A stretch of DNA of 64,000 nucleotides. Origin: Paenibacillus curdlanolyticus YK9 (GTDB lineage: Bacteria; Bacillota; Bacilli; Paenibacillales; Paenibacillaceae). Position numbers and translations under genes: made by a program. The notes under the pieces are model-generated. The model was not told where the DNA came from and ran no database searches. It saw nothing but the letters and a program-made list of their open reading frames with translations. The DNA is taken from NCBI RefSeq assembly GCF_000179615.1, contig NZ_AEDD01000009.1:62001-126000 (forward strand). The letters are read 5' to 3'. Below are positions 26,408-34,731 of the stretch, piece by piece (the first letter of the stretch is position 1; each line of letters starts with the position of its first letter).

Positions 26408-27109
26408 TTACTTCGCCTCCGCCAATTTGGTTCTACTTAAATTGACGATGTTGTCCGCAACCTGTTCAATCGTCATCGACGTGCTGTCCAATACGATCGC
26501 ATCCGGCGCACAAACAAGCGGCGAAATCTCTCGTTCTTGATCTTTACGGTCACGCTCGGCGATCTCATGCTCAAGCTGCTCAAGCGTAATGCCATCTCTA
26601 CCATCGAGCTCTTTGAATCGCCTCAGCGCGCGCTCTTCCACCGTAGCTGTCAAATAAACCTTCAATTCTGCGTCTGGCAGCACATGAGACCCTATGTCAC
26701 GGCCATCCATAACGACGCCTTTGCCTCGTGCAAGCTGCCGCTGCATGGCCACGAGCCGAACTCGCACCCGCTCTACAGCTGACACCTGCGATACGTTAAG
26801 CGTGACCTCGCGCGAACGAATGTCGATAGTTACGTCACATCCGTTCAATAGGACGACCTGTCCCGCAGAAGATGGTTGAAGTGAGATTTCGATACTTTCG
26901 GCATGCTGGCTTAACTGCATGCGATCATCTGGCGAGATGCCGCTTCGCAATGCGCTCAGCGTAACCGCACGATACATCGCCCCAGTATCTATGTAGATAT
27001 AACCTAATGTTTCGGCGACTGAACGAGCTACTGTGCTCTTGCCAGCTCCCGCGGGTCCGTCGATCGCGATGTTGATCCGTTCCCGTCCGCCGTCTTGTTG
27101 CGATAACAA
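26408..27109 (-). CDS. cmk: Cytidylate kinase
   Basis: Phosphorylates CMP and dCMP. The 233-aa protein has the P-loop INIAIDGPAGAGKSTVA, YIDTGAMYRA, VVMDGRDIGSHVLPDAELK and the lid KDQEREISPLV. Start is TTG with GGGGGG seven bases upstream; no ATG is available near the family N-terminus. Preceded by the terminator of the small membrane protein gene, so it has its own transcription start. Followed closely by plsC and the S1 gene. Confidence 0.97.
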   Translation of the reverse strand: MLSQQDGGRERINIAIDGPAGAGKSTVARSVAETLGYIYIDTGAMYRAVTLSALRSGISPDDRMQLSQHAESIEISLQPSSAGQVVLLNGCDVTIDIRSREVTLNVSQVSAVERVRVRLVAMQRQLARGKGVVMDGRDIGSHVLPDAELKVYLTATVEERALRRFKELDGRDGITLEQLEHEIAERDRKDQEREISPLVCAPDAIVLDSTSMTIEQVADNIVNLSRTKLAEAK

Positions 27110-27173
27110 CTGCGAACCCCCCTACTGAGATCAGCCTCACGACAACTACCGCTGCTCCCGTTTTCCTGTCAAG

Positions 27174-27194
27174 AAAAAAGCAGGCTCAGCCTGC
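27174..27194 (-). terminator. Terminator between YpfB-like gene and cmk
   Basis: Minus strand GCAGGC-TGA-GCCTGC followed by TTTTTT. Confidence 0.8.
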
Positions 27195-27224
27195 GAACGT
27201 GAAAATTATACCACACTACATTCT

Positions 27225-27488
27225 TCAATGCAAAGCTCGCACCCCTTGCTTAAAGGGCATTCCTTCTAGTCTTTCCGCGCTTGTCGCGTGTTGTCGGACG
27301 AGGTCGAACCGTAGCAGCATTTGAGATAAAATCGTTATCACCAACAGGCTAAGAACGATATTTCGCAAGACTCGACTTACATCTTCTGACAATTTACACT
27401 GTTTATCGGATTGATTTCGCGTTGTACTTTTGACAATGCTGTGACGCTTATTACTCATATGCCTGCTGCATTTAAAAAAACGGTCCAT
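27225..27488 (-). CDS. ypfB: YpfB-like small membrane protein (DUF5359)
   Basis: 87-aa protein: a basic, polar N-terminal half, one membrane helix (VLRNIVLSLLVITILSQMLL) and a short outside tail. GGGAGGAAGACGCAGG lies before the ATG. Position between ypfA and cmk equals B. subtilis ypfB. Function unknown. An internal ATG ten codons in has no clear ribosome site. Confidence 0.7.
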   Translation of the reverse strand: MDRFFKCSRHMSNKRHSIVKSTTRNQSDKQCKLSEDVSRVLRNIVLSLLVITILSQMLLRFDLVRQHATSAERLEGMPFKQGVRALH

Positions 27489-27557
27489 CCTGCGTCTTCC
27501 TCCCTGATTTTGGCGGATGGACGTAGGATTTCCCGTTCGTCGGTTTTTATTCGCGTC

Positions 27558-28217
27558 TTATCTGTGACGGAACTCTAATTGCCGCTCAAAGCAATAACGA
27601 ATGATCTTTTGCCGCTCAAAGTCAGGCATGTCAACGTATTTGGTCATGACATGCGAGCGACCTGTAGTAAGCTGATTTGCACGTACAATCTCTGCTTTGA
27701 AGGAGGCATGGTCAATCGTGCCATTCTTATAAGGCAGCAGCAGCCAGCATTGAATCGAGCAGCCTTGCTCCAGTTGCCATGAACCTTCGCATATAAAGGA
27801 AATCCCTCCACCGCCCACATCATCGGTGAGCGTAGTGAATCGATCCCCGTTCGATGTTAATACGGCGACCTCAAGCTCTGCTGCTACGCGCAAATAATGG
27901 CGACGCTGCGTTCTCGTGATCGCTTGCGGCTCTGGCTTTTGAATGCGAATAAGCTTGATTGAATCTTCCTCAAACCCTGTAACATGCGTATTGAAATAAT
28001 GTTTGACGCCGTTCTCGGTTATGAATAGAATCGACAGCTCATCGCCCAGCAACAATCTCTTGTAATGGCCTGTCGCCTCGTGGAGAGGCAATTCAATAAA
28101 TAAATTGTCGCCGCGGTCATCTGCGATCCGGGATTTGTATTCAAATTTAGGCTCTTCCGCAGCTTCAACCGAGGAAGCAATCTGGATATGTAAGATCTGA
28201 TTAATTATTGGCAGCAA
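27558..28217 (-). CDS. ypfA: PilZ-domain cyclic-di-GMP protein (YpfA/flagellar brake type)
   Basis: 219-aa protein of the YcgR/YpfA class: an N-terminal YcgR-like domain (INQILHIQIASSVEAAEEPK, GDNLFIELPLHEATGHYKR) and a C-terminal PilZ domain with QRRHYLRVAAELEVAV for the RxxxR motif. The second motif, normally D/N-x-S-x-x-G, reads DDVGGGGISF: the Ser is Gly. In B. subtilis the homologue slows the flagellar motor when c-di-GMP binds. Start is TTG after GGAGGGGAG; the longer frame from 28256 includes that ribosome site. Next to ypeB and ypfB, as in B. subtilis. Confidence 0.9.
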   Translation of the reverse strand: MLPIINQILHIQIASSVEAAEEPKFEYKSRIADDRGDNLFIELPLHEATGHYKRLLLGDELSILFITENGVKHYFNTHVTGFEEDSIKLIRIQKPEPQAITRTQRRHYLRVAAELEVAVLTSNGDRFTTLTDDVGGGGISFICEGSWQLEQGCSIQCWLLLPYKNGTIDHASFKAEIVRANQLTTGRSHVMTKYVDMPDFERQKIIRYCFERQLEFRHR

Positions 28218-28319
28218 ACGGCTCCCCTCCCATACGGTGATTATATCACGTCGCATGGTGGGGAGCTATATCGAAACGCGCGGTTGCTGTCGAAAATTCA
28301 GTGCTCCCGCAGCGGTATT

Positions 28320-29657
28320 TTAACGCAATTCCGGTGTTTGCTCGATCGATTCCTCAATGCCGGTATCCGCGTTAATGTAAAGCTTATACTCTTCTTTGTT
28401 GATCTTGCCGGTGAACTCATAGCAAAGCGCCTCTTCGCCCATATCGTTTAATATAATCGCCATTTTTTCTGACGATATTTTCATCGCTGGGTTTAATGCT
28501 GCCCTTGCCTGCGCTTTGGATATTTTGGCTTTAGGAATCGTCCGCTTATGGTCCTCATAAACAAAGTCAGACGCTTGTATGGCTAGCGGATCGCCGTTAT
28601 CCAGCGCCACTTTAACGGTAAGCTTCTCCGGATAAATCACAACGCCATTTTGCGTCGCTGCATAGGTAAACACGCCTTCATTGCCGTAATCATCAAAGCT
28701 GACTGGCACCATTCCTTTATAGCCGTGTTCGCCAAGGAACTTGTCTGCATGTTTTTTCGCCTGTTCGAACCCTAACTTCTTTTCCCCTATTTCCCTAGGA
28801 TTCATGTACCAAATCAGCTTGCCGCCTTTTTGCGTGAAGTCCAGCTCGATGGTGTGGTTTTTCTTCTCTTCGATCGTCGCTGAATAGGATGCGTATTCCG
28901 TCCCCTGCCCATTCTCGACCACGCGAATATTCGCATCGGATTTCAGCCCTAAAAATTCCGCCGTTTTCTTTTTAATGTCTTCAGGCGTCATCATTTTGCC
29001 GCTGAGCATTTTGACCGTCCGTTTCTGATACATGCTTGCAACGGATGGGCCCCAGTTGATTTCGGGATATTCGCTAACCTTTTTATCAACTGTCTTGAAG
29101 CCATCGATAATCGTGTTGTCTCGCGTTGATTTCTCAGAAGCAAGCGCCACTTCAACATCCATCCAGCGCAAATTGTTTTGAAGCACCTTTTGCTGCATCG
29201 CCTGCAGGTTTTTCGAGATTTCCTCCGAGTTGTCATATAGCGTTTTCATCGTCTTAAATTCATCGTCCGTCAACGGGTTCTTCGATAGGTCGCGAACAGC
29301 CGTCTTATAGGCAAAGTTGGATATCCGCGAAAGGAACTCCTCCGTCGTATTGAAGGGAAGAAGCGTCAGCGGCAGCTGATTCACTTCATTTTGCGCCTCG
29401 CTCGTCAGTCGCCATACGTTAACCAGCCCCTTGCGATGATACGCTTGCGACTTCGAGTTTACCGCTAACGTGTTGCCCAACTGCTGATGCACCTGTTCAA
29501 CATGATAGCTCAAATCATGGAATGCCCTCTGATACTGATTTTCCGCCTTAATCAAGATCGAGTTCTTCTCTTGATGCTCCTGATAACCCCAATAGAATGA
29601 TCCGATGCACAGCAACGCAAGGATCGGAAACATTACCGCGCTTAGCCTTCTATACAT
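28320..29657 (-). CDS. ypeB: Germination protein YpeB
   Basis: Inner-membrane-linked spore protein that in Bacillus species stabilises the cortex lytic enzyme SleB. The 445-aa protein has an N-terminal membrane anchor (AVMFPILALLCIGSFYWGY), a helical first half (YQRAFHDLSYHVEQVHQQLG, LPFNTTEEFLSRISNFAYKT) and C-terminal PepSY-type repeats (TAEFLGLKSDANIRVVENG, FEQAKKHADKFLGEHGYKG). Its AAGGAG ribosome site lies inside a long hairpin just before the ATG. sleB, usually directly upstream, is absent here. Confidence 0.95.
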   Translation of the reverse strand: MYRRLSAVMFPILALLCIGSFYWGYQEHQEKNSILIKAENQYQRAFHDLSYHVEQVHQQLGNTLAVNSKSQAYHRKGLVNVWRLTSEAQNEVNQLPLTLLPFNTTEEFLSRISNFAYKTAVRDLSKNPLTDDEFKTMKTLYDNSEEISKNLQAMQQKVLQNNLRWMDVEVALASEKSTRDNTIIDGFKTVDKKVSEYPEINWGPSVASMYQKRTVKMLSGKMMTPEDIKKKTAEFLGLKSDANIRVVENGQGTEYASYSATIEEKKNHTIELDFTQKGGKLIWYMNPREIGEKKLGFEQAKKHADKFLGEHGYKGMVPVSFDDYGNEGVFTYAATQNGVVIYPEKLTVKVALDNGDPLAIQASDFVYEDHKRTIPKAKISKAQARAALNPAMKISSEKMAIILNDMGEEALCYEFTGKINKEEYKLYINADTGIEESIEQTPELR

Positions 29658-29661
29658 AACA

Positions 29662-29718
29662 AAAAGCTCCTTTCTGGTCCCAAACCTGACGTTAGTTTGG
29701 TTTACCGAAAGAAGCTTT
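29662..29718 (-). promoter_or_regulatory. Long hairpin covering the ypeB ribosome binding site
   Basis: In minus-strand RNA, AAAGCUUCUUUC pairs over 12 bp (one G-U) with GAAAGGAGCUUU; GGU/ACC and CCAAAC/GUUUGG pair inside. The 3' arm holds the AAGGAG of ypeB and runs into UUUUU six bases before the ATG, so the element looks both like a terminator and a translation block. Confidence 0.7.
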
Positions 29719-29752
29719 ATTCACCGCTATAGCCTATATTTGCCGATCAACC

Positions 29753-29911
29753 TCAAACCAGCTGCTCCTCAATCTCAAAATCGTCCAGATTGTTGCAGAT
29801 GCATTGCTTAAATCCGGTATCGATCTTTTCCTTCTCCCGTTTGCCGCGCAGCACGAACTTTTCCCCGCAAACGTTGCAACGGATCCTAACCTTGACACGC
29901 TGACCTAACAT
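29753..29911 (-). CDS. Small cysteine-motif protein (52 aa)
   Basis: 52-aa protein LGQRVKVRIRCNVCGEKFVL, RGKREKEKIDTGFKQCICNN and an acidic end. A CxxC and a CxC pair could bind zinc, a minimal ribbon. GGAGG lies ten bases before the ATG; a longer frame reaches 29980 without a ribosome site. It takes the place between prsW and ypeB held by sleB in B. subtilis. No known family assigned; conservation of both Cys pairs suggests a real protein. Confidence 0.7.
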   Translation of the reverse strand: MLGQRVKVRIRCNVCGEKFVLRGKREKEKIDTGFKQCICNNLDDFEIEEQLV

Positions 29912-29997
29912 GAATCCATTCCCTCCTGGCTCATCCCATTCCCTCACTACGAAGTCTTTCGCTGCAAGTCTTATGGTCACCAGTATAGACCGATCAG

Positions 29998-30690
29998 CTA
30001 TAGTTTAATCTCGTCCTCGCGCGGCAGCAGCCGAAACGGCGATCGATTATTCGCCCTCTGCATATTCCGCAAAGCCCATATCCACATAAACGCCATGAAC
30101 GGAGGGATAATCCACATCCACACATGCGCAAACGCAAGCAATATCCAGTCATACAGGCCATGGAAGAGAATAGGCAGTGTAAGCGACAAAATCAAATAAG
30201 GCTTGACTCGTTTGGCGGACGCAAACTTGGCTTTGCCCATGTAATACCCCATCGTAATGCCGAACAAGGCGTGGCCGGATACCGGCAACAGCGCTCTAAA
30301 CATTAGCGTTCCGAAGCCCGAAGGCTGCATGAGTGCATACAGCACATTTTCTAAAGTAGCAAATCCTAGTGAAATCGACGCTGCATAAACGATTCCGTCA
30401 TACGGCTCGTCGAATTCGGTGTGATTATAAATAATATGATAGAGGACGAACCATTTGATACATTCTTCGACCAATGCAGAGAGGCCAAACGCAGTAATAA
30501 ACTGGTGATCCCCCCACCAGAGCTCGACGCCGCGCTGGAGAATCATAATGGGAAATAAGATGAGAACGCCGATAAAAAACATGCGAACGACCATATGAAT
30601 CGGTTCGGTATCGTACTTATCCTTCAAATAAAGATAGGTGAGAAGAAAAACGCCCGGCGCAATCGCCGCAGTCAATACCGAAAAAAGCAT
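29998..30690 (-). CDS. prsW: Intramembrane protease PrsW
   Basis: Glutamic-type membrane protease, 230 aa; in B. subtilis it cleaves the anti-sigma factor RsiW to release sigma-W. About seven membrane segments; the active-site glutamates are in LVEECIKWFVLYHI, with EFDEPYDGIVYAASISLGFATLEN and SGHALFGITMGYYMG as the two further conserved segments. Adjacent to gudB as in B. subtilis (ypdC). No rsiW-like gene is in the window. Confidence 0.94.
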   Translation of the reverse strand: MLFSVLTAAIAPGVFLLTYLYLKDKYDTEPIHMVVRMFFIGVLILFPIMILQRGVELWWGDHQFITAFGLSALVEECIKWFVLYHIIYNHTEFDEPYDGIVYAASISLGFATLENVLYALMQPSGFGTLMFRALLPVSGHALFGITMGYYMGKAKFASAKRVKPYLILSLTLPILFHGLYDWILLAFAHVWMWIIPPFMAFMWIWALRNMQRANNRSPFRLLPREDEIKL

Positions 30691-30732
30691 CGTATCCTCT
30701 CACCTCTCCTTCTCTGCGTTGTTTTGTTATTG

Positions 30733-31989
30733 TTATACCCAGCCGCGGAACCGTACGGCTTCCGCCATTTTGCGAACACCCGACATGTAAGCTGCCAGCC
30801 TCATATTCACGCCTCGGGACTGGTGAAGCTCATAGACTTGTCGAAACCCCTTGCGCATCATCCACTCCAGCTTCGTATCGACTTCTTCTTCTGACCAATA
30901 ATAGCCCTGATTATTTTGTACCCATTCAAAATAAGATACAATCACCCCGCCAGCGCTTGCCAGCACATCGGGAATGAGCAATATGCCCCGTTCCGTCACG
31001 ATGCGGGTCGCTTCCAGCGTCGTAGGCCCGTTCGCCGCCTCCACAATGATTCGAGCTTTAATCTTGGGCGCATTCATTTCAGTGATCTGATTCTCTATTG
31101 CAGCCGGAACAAGCACATCGCAGTCCAATTCCAGCAGTTCTTCATTCGAAATGGTTGTCTTAAACAAGTTGGTCACGGTGCCGAACGAATCTCGCTTATC
31201 TAGCAAATCAGGGATATCCAACCCTTCTTTATTATACAACGCCCCGTTCACATCGGAAATACCGATTACGACCGCGCCGGCGTCATGCATAAATTTGGCT
31301 AGGTAGCTTCCTGCATTGCCAAAGCCTTGCACAACTACGCGCGCGCCCTTCAGCTCAATTCCTTTAGTCCGAAGCGCTTCATGAATCATGATAGCAACTC
31401 CGCGGGCAGTAGCGGTTTCCCTGCCCCGCGATCCACCGAGCACAAGCGGCTTGCCCGTAATAAATCCAGGAGAATCAAACTCGCGAATACGGCTGTATTC
31501 ATCCATCATCCACGCCATAATTTGCGAATTCGTCATGACATCAGGGGCCGGAATATCCTTGTTCGGACCAACGATTTGGCTTACGGCGCGCACATATCCG
31601 CGGCTCAGAAGCTCCAGCTCGCGAAAGGACATTTTGCGAGGATCACATATAACGCCACCCTTGCCCCCGCCGTAAGGAAGGTCTGCAATACCGCATTTGA
31701 GGCTCATCCAGATCGAAAGCGCTTTGACTTCATGCTCATTTACGTCAGGATGGAATCGAACGCCGCCTTTGGTCGGGCCGACCGCATCATTATGCTGGGC
31801 GCGATAGCCAGTAAACACGCGGGTGTTGCCATCGTCCATTCGAACAGGAATCCGTACGGTTAGAATCCGCATCGGTTCTTTAAGCAGCTCAACCATACTA
31901 TCGCTGTAGCCGAGCTTCTTCAGCGCTTGCTCAATCACGATTTGGGTCGACAATAGTACATCATGCTTCTCCGGTGTTGGCGTAGACAT
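30733..31989 (-). CDS. gudB: Glutamate dehydrogenase
   Basis: NAD-type catabolic enzyme interconverting glutamate and 2-oxoglutarate. The 418-aa protein has GVRFHPDVNEHEVKALSIWM, the catalytic-Lys region CGIADLPYGGGKGGV, KDIPAPDVMTNSQIMAWMMD, GSRGRETATARG and the Rossmann VVVQGFGNAGSYLAKFM. Start selected at MSTPTPEKHD with a GGGGG site ten bases upstream. Located between a MecA-type adaptor gene and prsW, the same as gudB of B. subtilis. No insertion like the inactivating one of laboratory B. subtilis is visible. Confidence 0.96.
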   Translation of the reverse strand: MSTPTPEKHDVLLSTQIVIEQALKKLGYSDSMVELLKEPMRILTVRIPVRMDDGNTRVFTGYRAQHNDAVGPTKGGVRFHPDVNEHEVKALSIWMSLKCGIADLPYGGGKGGVICDPRKMSFRELELLSRGYVRAVSQIVGPNKDIPAPDVMTNSQIMAWMMDEYSRIREFDSPGFITGKPLVLGGSRGRETATARGVAIMIHEALRTKGIELKGARVVVQGFGNAGSYLAKFMHDAGAVVIGISDVNGALYNKEGLDIPDLLDKRDSFGTVTNLFKTTISNEELLELDCDVLVPAAIENQITEMNAPKIKARIIVEAANGPTTLEATRIVTERGILLIPDVLASAGGVIVSYFEWVQNNQGYYWSEEEVDTKLEWMMRKGFRQVYELHQSRGVNMRLAAYMSGVRKMAEAVRFRGWV

Positions 31990-32115
31990 AGTGGAAGAAC
32001 CCCCTAAAGGTATGCTGATCTGGCGTAGGTCAAAACAGCTCACCGTTCAGTATGGACCTTGCATCCCCCTGCTATTCCATCATAATGCATGACAGGCTTG
32101 CTGCGATAGAATAAG

Positions 32116-32152
32116 AAAAAGCATCCTGCGCTGCTTCATCGCGCAAGATGCT
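32116..32152 (-). terminator. Terminator of the MecA-type gene
   Basis: Minus strand AGCATCTTGCGC/GCGCAGGATGCT with an 8-9 base loop followed by TTTTTC. Confidence 0.85.
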
Positions 32153-32169
32153 CTCTATACCGATCTAGC

Positions 32170-32784
32170 TTAAAATGTAAAGTGTTTGCACAATTCGCGA
32201 ACGGCGCCCGCGTTAATAATCGTTTTGCCGTATTCCTCAAGCACTGCTTCCGTAACGGAAGTCGCCTCGCCAAATTCGGCCAGCAATGCAATAAGTGCGT
32301 TATGCCTTGTAGAATCAATAAGCGAAGGGTCAAGCGCCAGTATATATTTGCCATTATAGGCAAACAATCGGCCATCCTCGGTCAATTCGGATTGCTGTAG
32401 CCGACGACAGACCGCAAGCACATCCTCAAAGTCTCGGAAAGCGTACATCACGATGTCGCTTTGTTCCAGCGTAACTTCCATTTCGTACACGTCCTCGTCC
32501 GCATCTTCATCATCATGTACGGAATCGTCAGCGTGCACGTTCAGTTTGCCGCGGGTAACAATTACAACCATACCCTGAGCCGGGAGTGCGAACACTTCAA
32601 CGGCAAGTGGACCGCTGGCTTCGAACCCGAGTTCGGAGTGAGCCTGATCCATCATCTCGCTGAATAGCTCATTCACCTTCGGGATTTCCCGCCACATGTC
32701 CTCCTTCTGAATGCCCCGCTCCAGTAGGTCGTCGAACGTCAGAAATATACGAATTTTGTCTTGACTCAGCCGTTCGATTTTCAT
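32170..32784 (-). CDS. mecA: MecA-family adaptor protein (YpbH type)
   Basis: 204-aa adaptor that delivers substrates to ClpCP protease. N-terminal substrate-binding domain: KIERLSQDKIRIFLTFDDLL, RGIQKEDMWREIPKVNELFS. Acidic linker of Asp/Glu near residues 90-105, then the ClpC-binding domain: IVMYAFRDFEDVLAVCRRL, GRLFAYNGKYILAL and LAEFGEATSVTEAVLEEYG. Start at ATG 32784; the longer frame lacks a ribosome site. Position next to gudB equals ypbH (mecB) in B. subtilis, so it may be the second paralogue; a mecA elsewhere cannot be excluded. Confidence 0.92.
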   Translation of the reverse strand: MKIERLSQDKIRIFLTFDDLLERGIQKEDMWREIPKVNELFSEMMDQAHSELGFEASGPLAVEVFALPAQGMVVIVTRGKLNVHADDSVHDDEDADEDVYEMEVTLEQSDIVMYAFRDFEDVLAVCRRLQQSELTEDGRLFAYNGKYILALDPSLIDSTRHNALIALLAEFGEATSVTEAVLEEYGKTIINAGAVRELCKHFTF

Positions 32785-32907
32785 GACAGGATCCTCCTCT
32801 GCAGCATCTGTTATAACAAGGTATGAGAATGCCAATGATGTGTGATACCATCATGCCACATACCTATGTTACCATGTCCGCCCGGGGAATGCACTATCGC
32901 CGCACAA

Positions 32908-32956
32908 AAAAGGAACGATCCTTCGCTAACTTTCTCGCAATGGATTCGTCCCTTAC
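32908..32956 (-). terminator. Terminator after the 121-aa membrane protein gene
   Basis: Minus strand AAGGGACGAATCC/GGATCGTTCCTT arms with a 20-base loop followed by TTTTTT. Confidence 0.75.
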
Positions 32957-32995
32957 TGAAAATTGAAACTTATTCAGAAACTGCTGCGATCGGGG

Positions 32996-33361
32996 TTAAT
33001 GCGTTTTCGTTAATGATGCTGCAGCGCTCGCGTCGTTCTTGCTCCCAGCTGACGCCATAATCGCTTCCGTCTCCCGCTTCAGCTCGGGATCGCTCTCAAC
33101 GAGCGCGCCTAACTGCTTCCAAGCTTCTGCGGTACTGTCTGCGGAAGCGGCTGACGGCTTTGGGGCAGCGTGCGCAGCTCCCTTGCTCCACTTGGTCATC
33201 TTGCGCTCTACGACCTTGCTGATCATCCGATTTTTGGCAGACGACATCATATCTCCAGCTGCATCAACAGCCCACGCTGCCAAGCCGGGGCGCTTGCGCG
33301 CCGCGTACATGGCCGCTGCCATGCCAAGCAAGCCGCCAACGATAAATCCGCTCATTTTCAT
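32996..33361 (-). CDS. Hypothetical YtxH-like membrane-anchored protein
   Basis: 121-aa protein starting with a membrane segment (SGFIVGGLLGMAAAMYAA) then a basic stretch and an Ala/Ser-rich C-terminus (AAPKPSAASADSTAEAWKQL). This layout is like YtxH-type general stress proteins, but no diagnostic motif is seen. It has its own terminator and is divergent from the deacetylase gene. Function unknown. Confidence 0.65.
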   Translation of the reverse strand: MKMSGFIVGGLLGMAAAMYAARKRPGLAAWAVDAAGDMMSSAKNRMISKVVERKMTKWSKGAAHAAPKPSAASADSTAEAWKQLGALVESDPELKRETEAIMASAGSKNDASAAASLTKTH

Positions 33362-33551
33362 AATGCTGCAGCCTCCTCAAAGTCATTCTGGATTCCGTTC
33401 TTAGTGTGCGCTTCGATCGCTTCGGCATGCTCGTGAAATACAGGAAAACGTGCATACATTCATCGCAATGAAATATGATACAATGGATGGCATGCTTCTA
33501 TTATGAAGCACTACCACCATTCCATTATCTTGCCAGACGGAGGTCCTCCCC

Positions 33552-34436
33552 ATGAATCGCATGCTAAAAGCAGCAATCCCGCTTACACTAGCTGTGGCGC
33601 TTTCCGCTTGCGGATCGACTGCCAAATCCACTGAAGAGAAGCAAGGCAATCAGCCAGCAGCTACATCACAACCGGCAGTCAAGCCAGCAGCGCCAACTAC
33701 GACCGATCCCGTCTCGCCCGCCAAACCAACGGATAAGACAACGCCAAGCGAGGATCATCCCGACCAGACGAAGCCTGCCACCTCGCAGCCGGTTATTTTA
33801 TATAAGATGAATAAAGTGTACCGCTTCGTACCGATCGACAAGCAAAAAACGACGGACAAGGTCGTGCTTTTGACGTTCGATGACGGCCCAAAAGAGCTGG
33901 AGCAGCTCACGAGCATGCTGGATACGCTTGATAAGCATAAAGCGAAAGCGATTTTCTTCGTAAATGGATATCGCGTCAAACAGCATCCTGAATTGCTTAA
34001 GCTGATCCATGACCGCGGCCAAACGATCGGCAACCATTCCTGGGATCATATCGACCTAAAAAAAGAAACGAAGGAAAAGGTCGAGCAGCAGGTTGGAGAC
34101 GTTAGCGCGAAAGTAAAAGAATTAACTGGCGACGCGCCTAAGTTTTTCAGGCCGCCGTTCGGTTCAGGCAATGATACCGTCAAATCGATTGTCAAAAATA
34201 ACGGCATGCTCTACATGACGTGGTCCAACGGCTCCCTCGACTGGGATTCCTCTACCAAGGATAAGCCTGATAAGGTCATTGCCAACGTATTGGAGCAGCT
34301 CCATCCTGGCGCCAACATTTTAATGCATGAGCTGCCATGGACGGCAAAAGCGCTCGACGAGCTGCTTACGAAGCTCGAGGGCAAAGGATACGGCTTCATT
34401 GACCCTGCCACGATCGATACCGATCTGGGCCGATAA
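33552..34436 (+). CDS. Polysaccharide deacetylase lipoprotein
   Basis: Cell-surface NodB-family enzyme of 294 aa. Signal peptide LKAAIPLTLAVALSACGST with lipobox LSAC, then a Pro/Thr/Lys linker of about 55 residues that crosses the wall. Catalytic motifs: VVLLTFDDGPKELEQL (Asp pair), GNHSWDHIDL (HxxxH metal ligands), KFFRPPFGSGN, NGSLDWDSS and NILMHELPW; the last motif usually has LxH plus a polar residue, kept here. Likely removes acetyl groups from peptidoglycan or wall glycans. One of few plus-strand genes; GGAGG eight bases before ATG. Confidence 0.92.
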   Translation: MNRMLKAAIPLTLAVALSACGSTAKSTEEKQGNQPAATSQPAVKPAAPTTTDPVSPAKPTDKTTPSEDHPDQTKPATSQPVILYKMNKVYRFVPIDKQKTTDKVVLLTFDDGPKELEQLTSMLDTLDKHKAKAIFFVNGYRVKQHPELLKLIHDRGQTIGNHSWDHIDLKKETKEKVEQQVGDVSAKVKELTGDAPKFFRPPFGSGNDTVKSIVKNNGMLYMTWSNGSLDWDSSTKDKPDKVIANVLEQLHPGANILMHELPWTAKALDELLTKLEGKGYGFIDPATIDTDLGR

Positions 34437-34440
34437 CTAA

Positions 34441-34456
34441 ACAGGGTTATCCCTGT
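34441..34456. terminator. Possible bidirectional terminator
   Basis: ACAGGG-TTAT-CCCTGT between the convergent deacetylase gene and the small membrane protein gene; no strong T-run on either side. Confidence 0.35.
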
Positions 34457-34731
34457 CAGGAAGGCGCAATGGTACGCTTCCCGAACAAGAATAACCCTAC
34501 GATTAGAATAATAAATAACAAGAAAAGTGCTTGGTAATATAATCTCGCGGTCTGCTGCTTATTCGACGGATGCTTCTTCCGTCTAGGCGGCAGGCCGCTT
34601 TCTGCATCATCGCTAATAAGTTCCGCCTCGGCTTCCACGCGGTCTCGGCGCGCGCGCGTACGTGCTCTTCGCTCCTCCGGCTGGACGGCCGGCGCTGCAT
34701 TCCGTCTGCCGAATTTTTGAATGCGGCTCAT
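34456..34731 (-). CDS. Hypothetical small membrane protein, Arg-rich
   Basis: 91-aa protein. First 60 residues are very basic with an acidic patch (RRARTRARRDRVEAEAELIS), then RRKKHPSNKQQ and a C-terminal membrane helix (YYQALFLLFIILIVGLFLFG). Predicted tail-anchored with the basic part in the cytoplasm. Its ATG overlaps the CPBP protease stop in an ATGA arrangement, so the two are co-translated. No known family. Confidence 0.65.
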   Translation of the reverse strand: MSRIQKFGRRNAAPAVQPEERRARTRARRDRVEAEAELISDDAESGLPPRRKKHPSNKQQTARLYYQALFLLFIILIVGLFLFGKRTIAPS

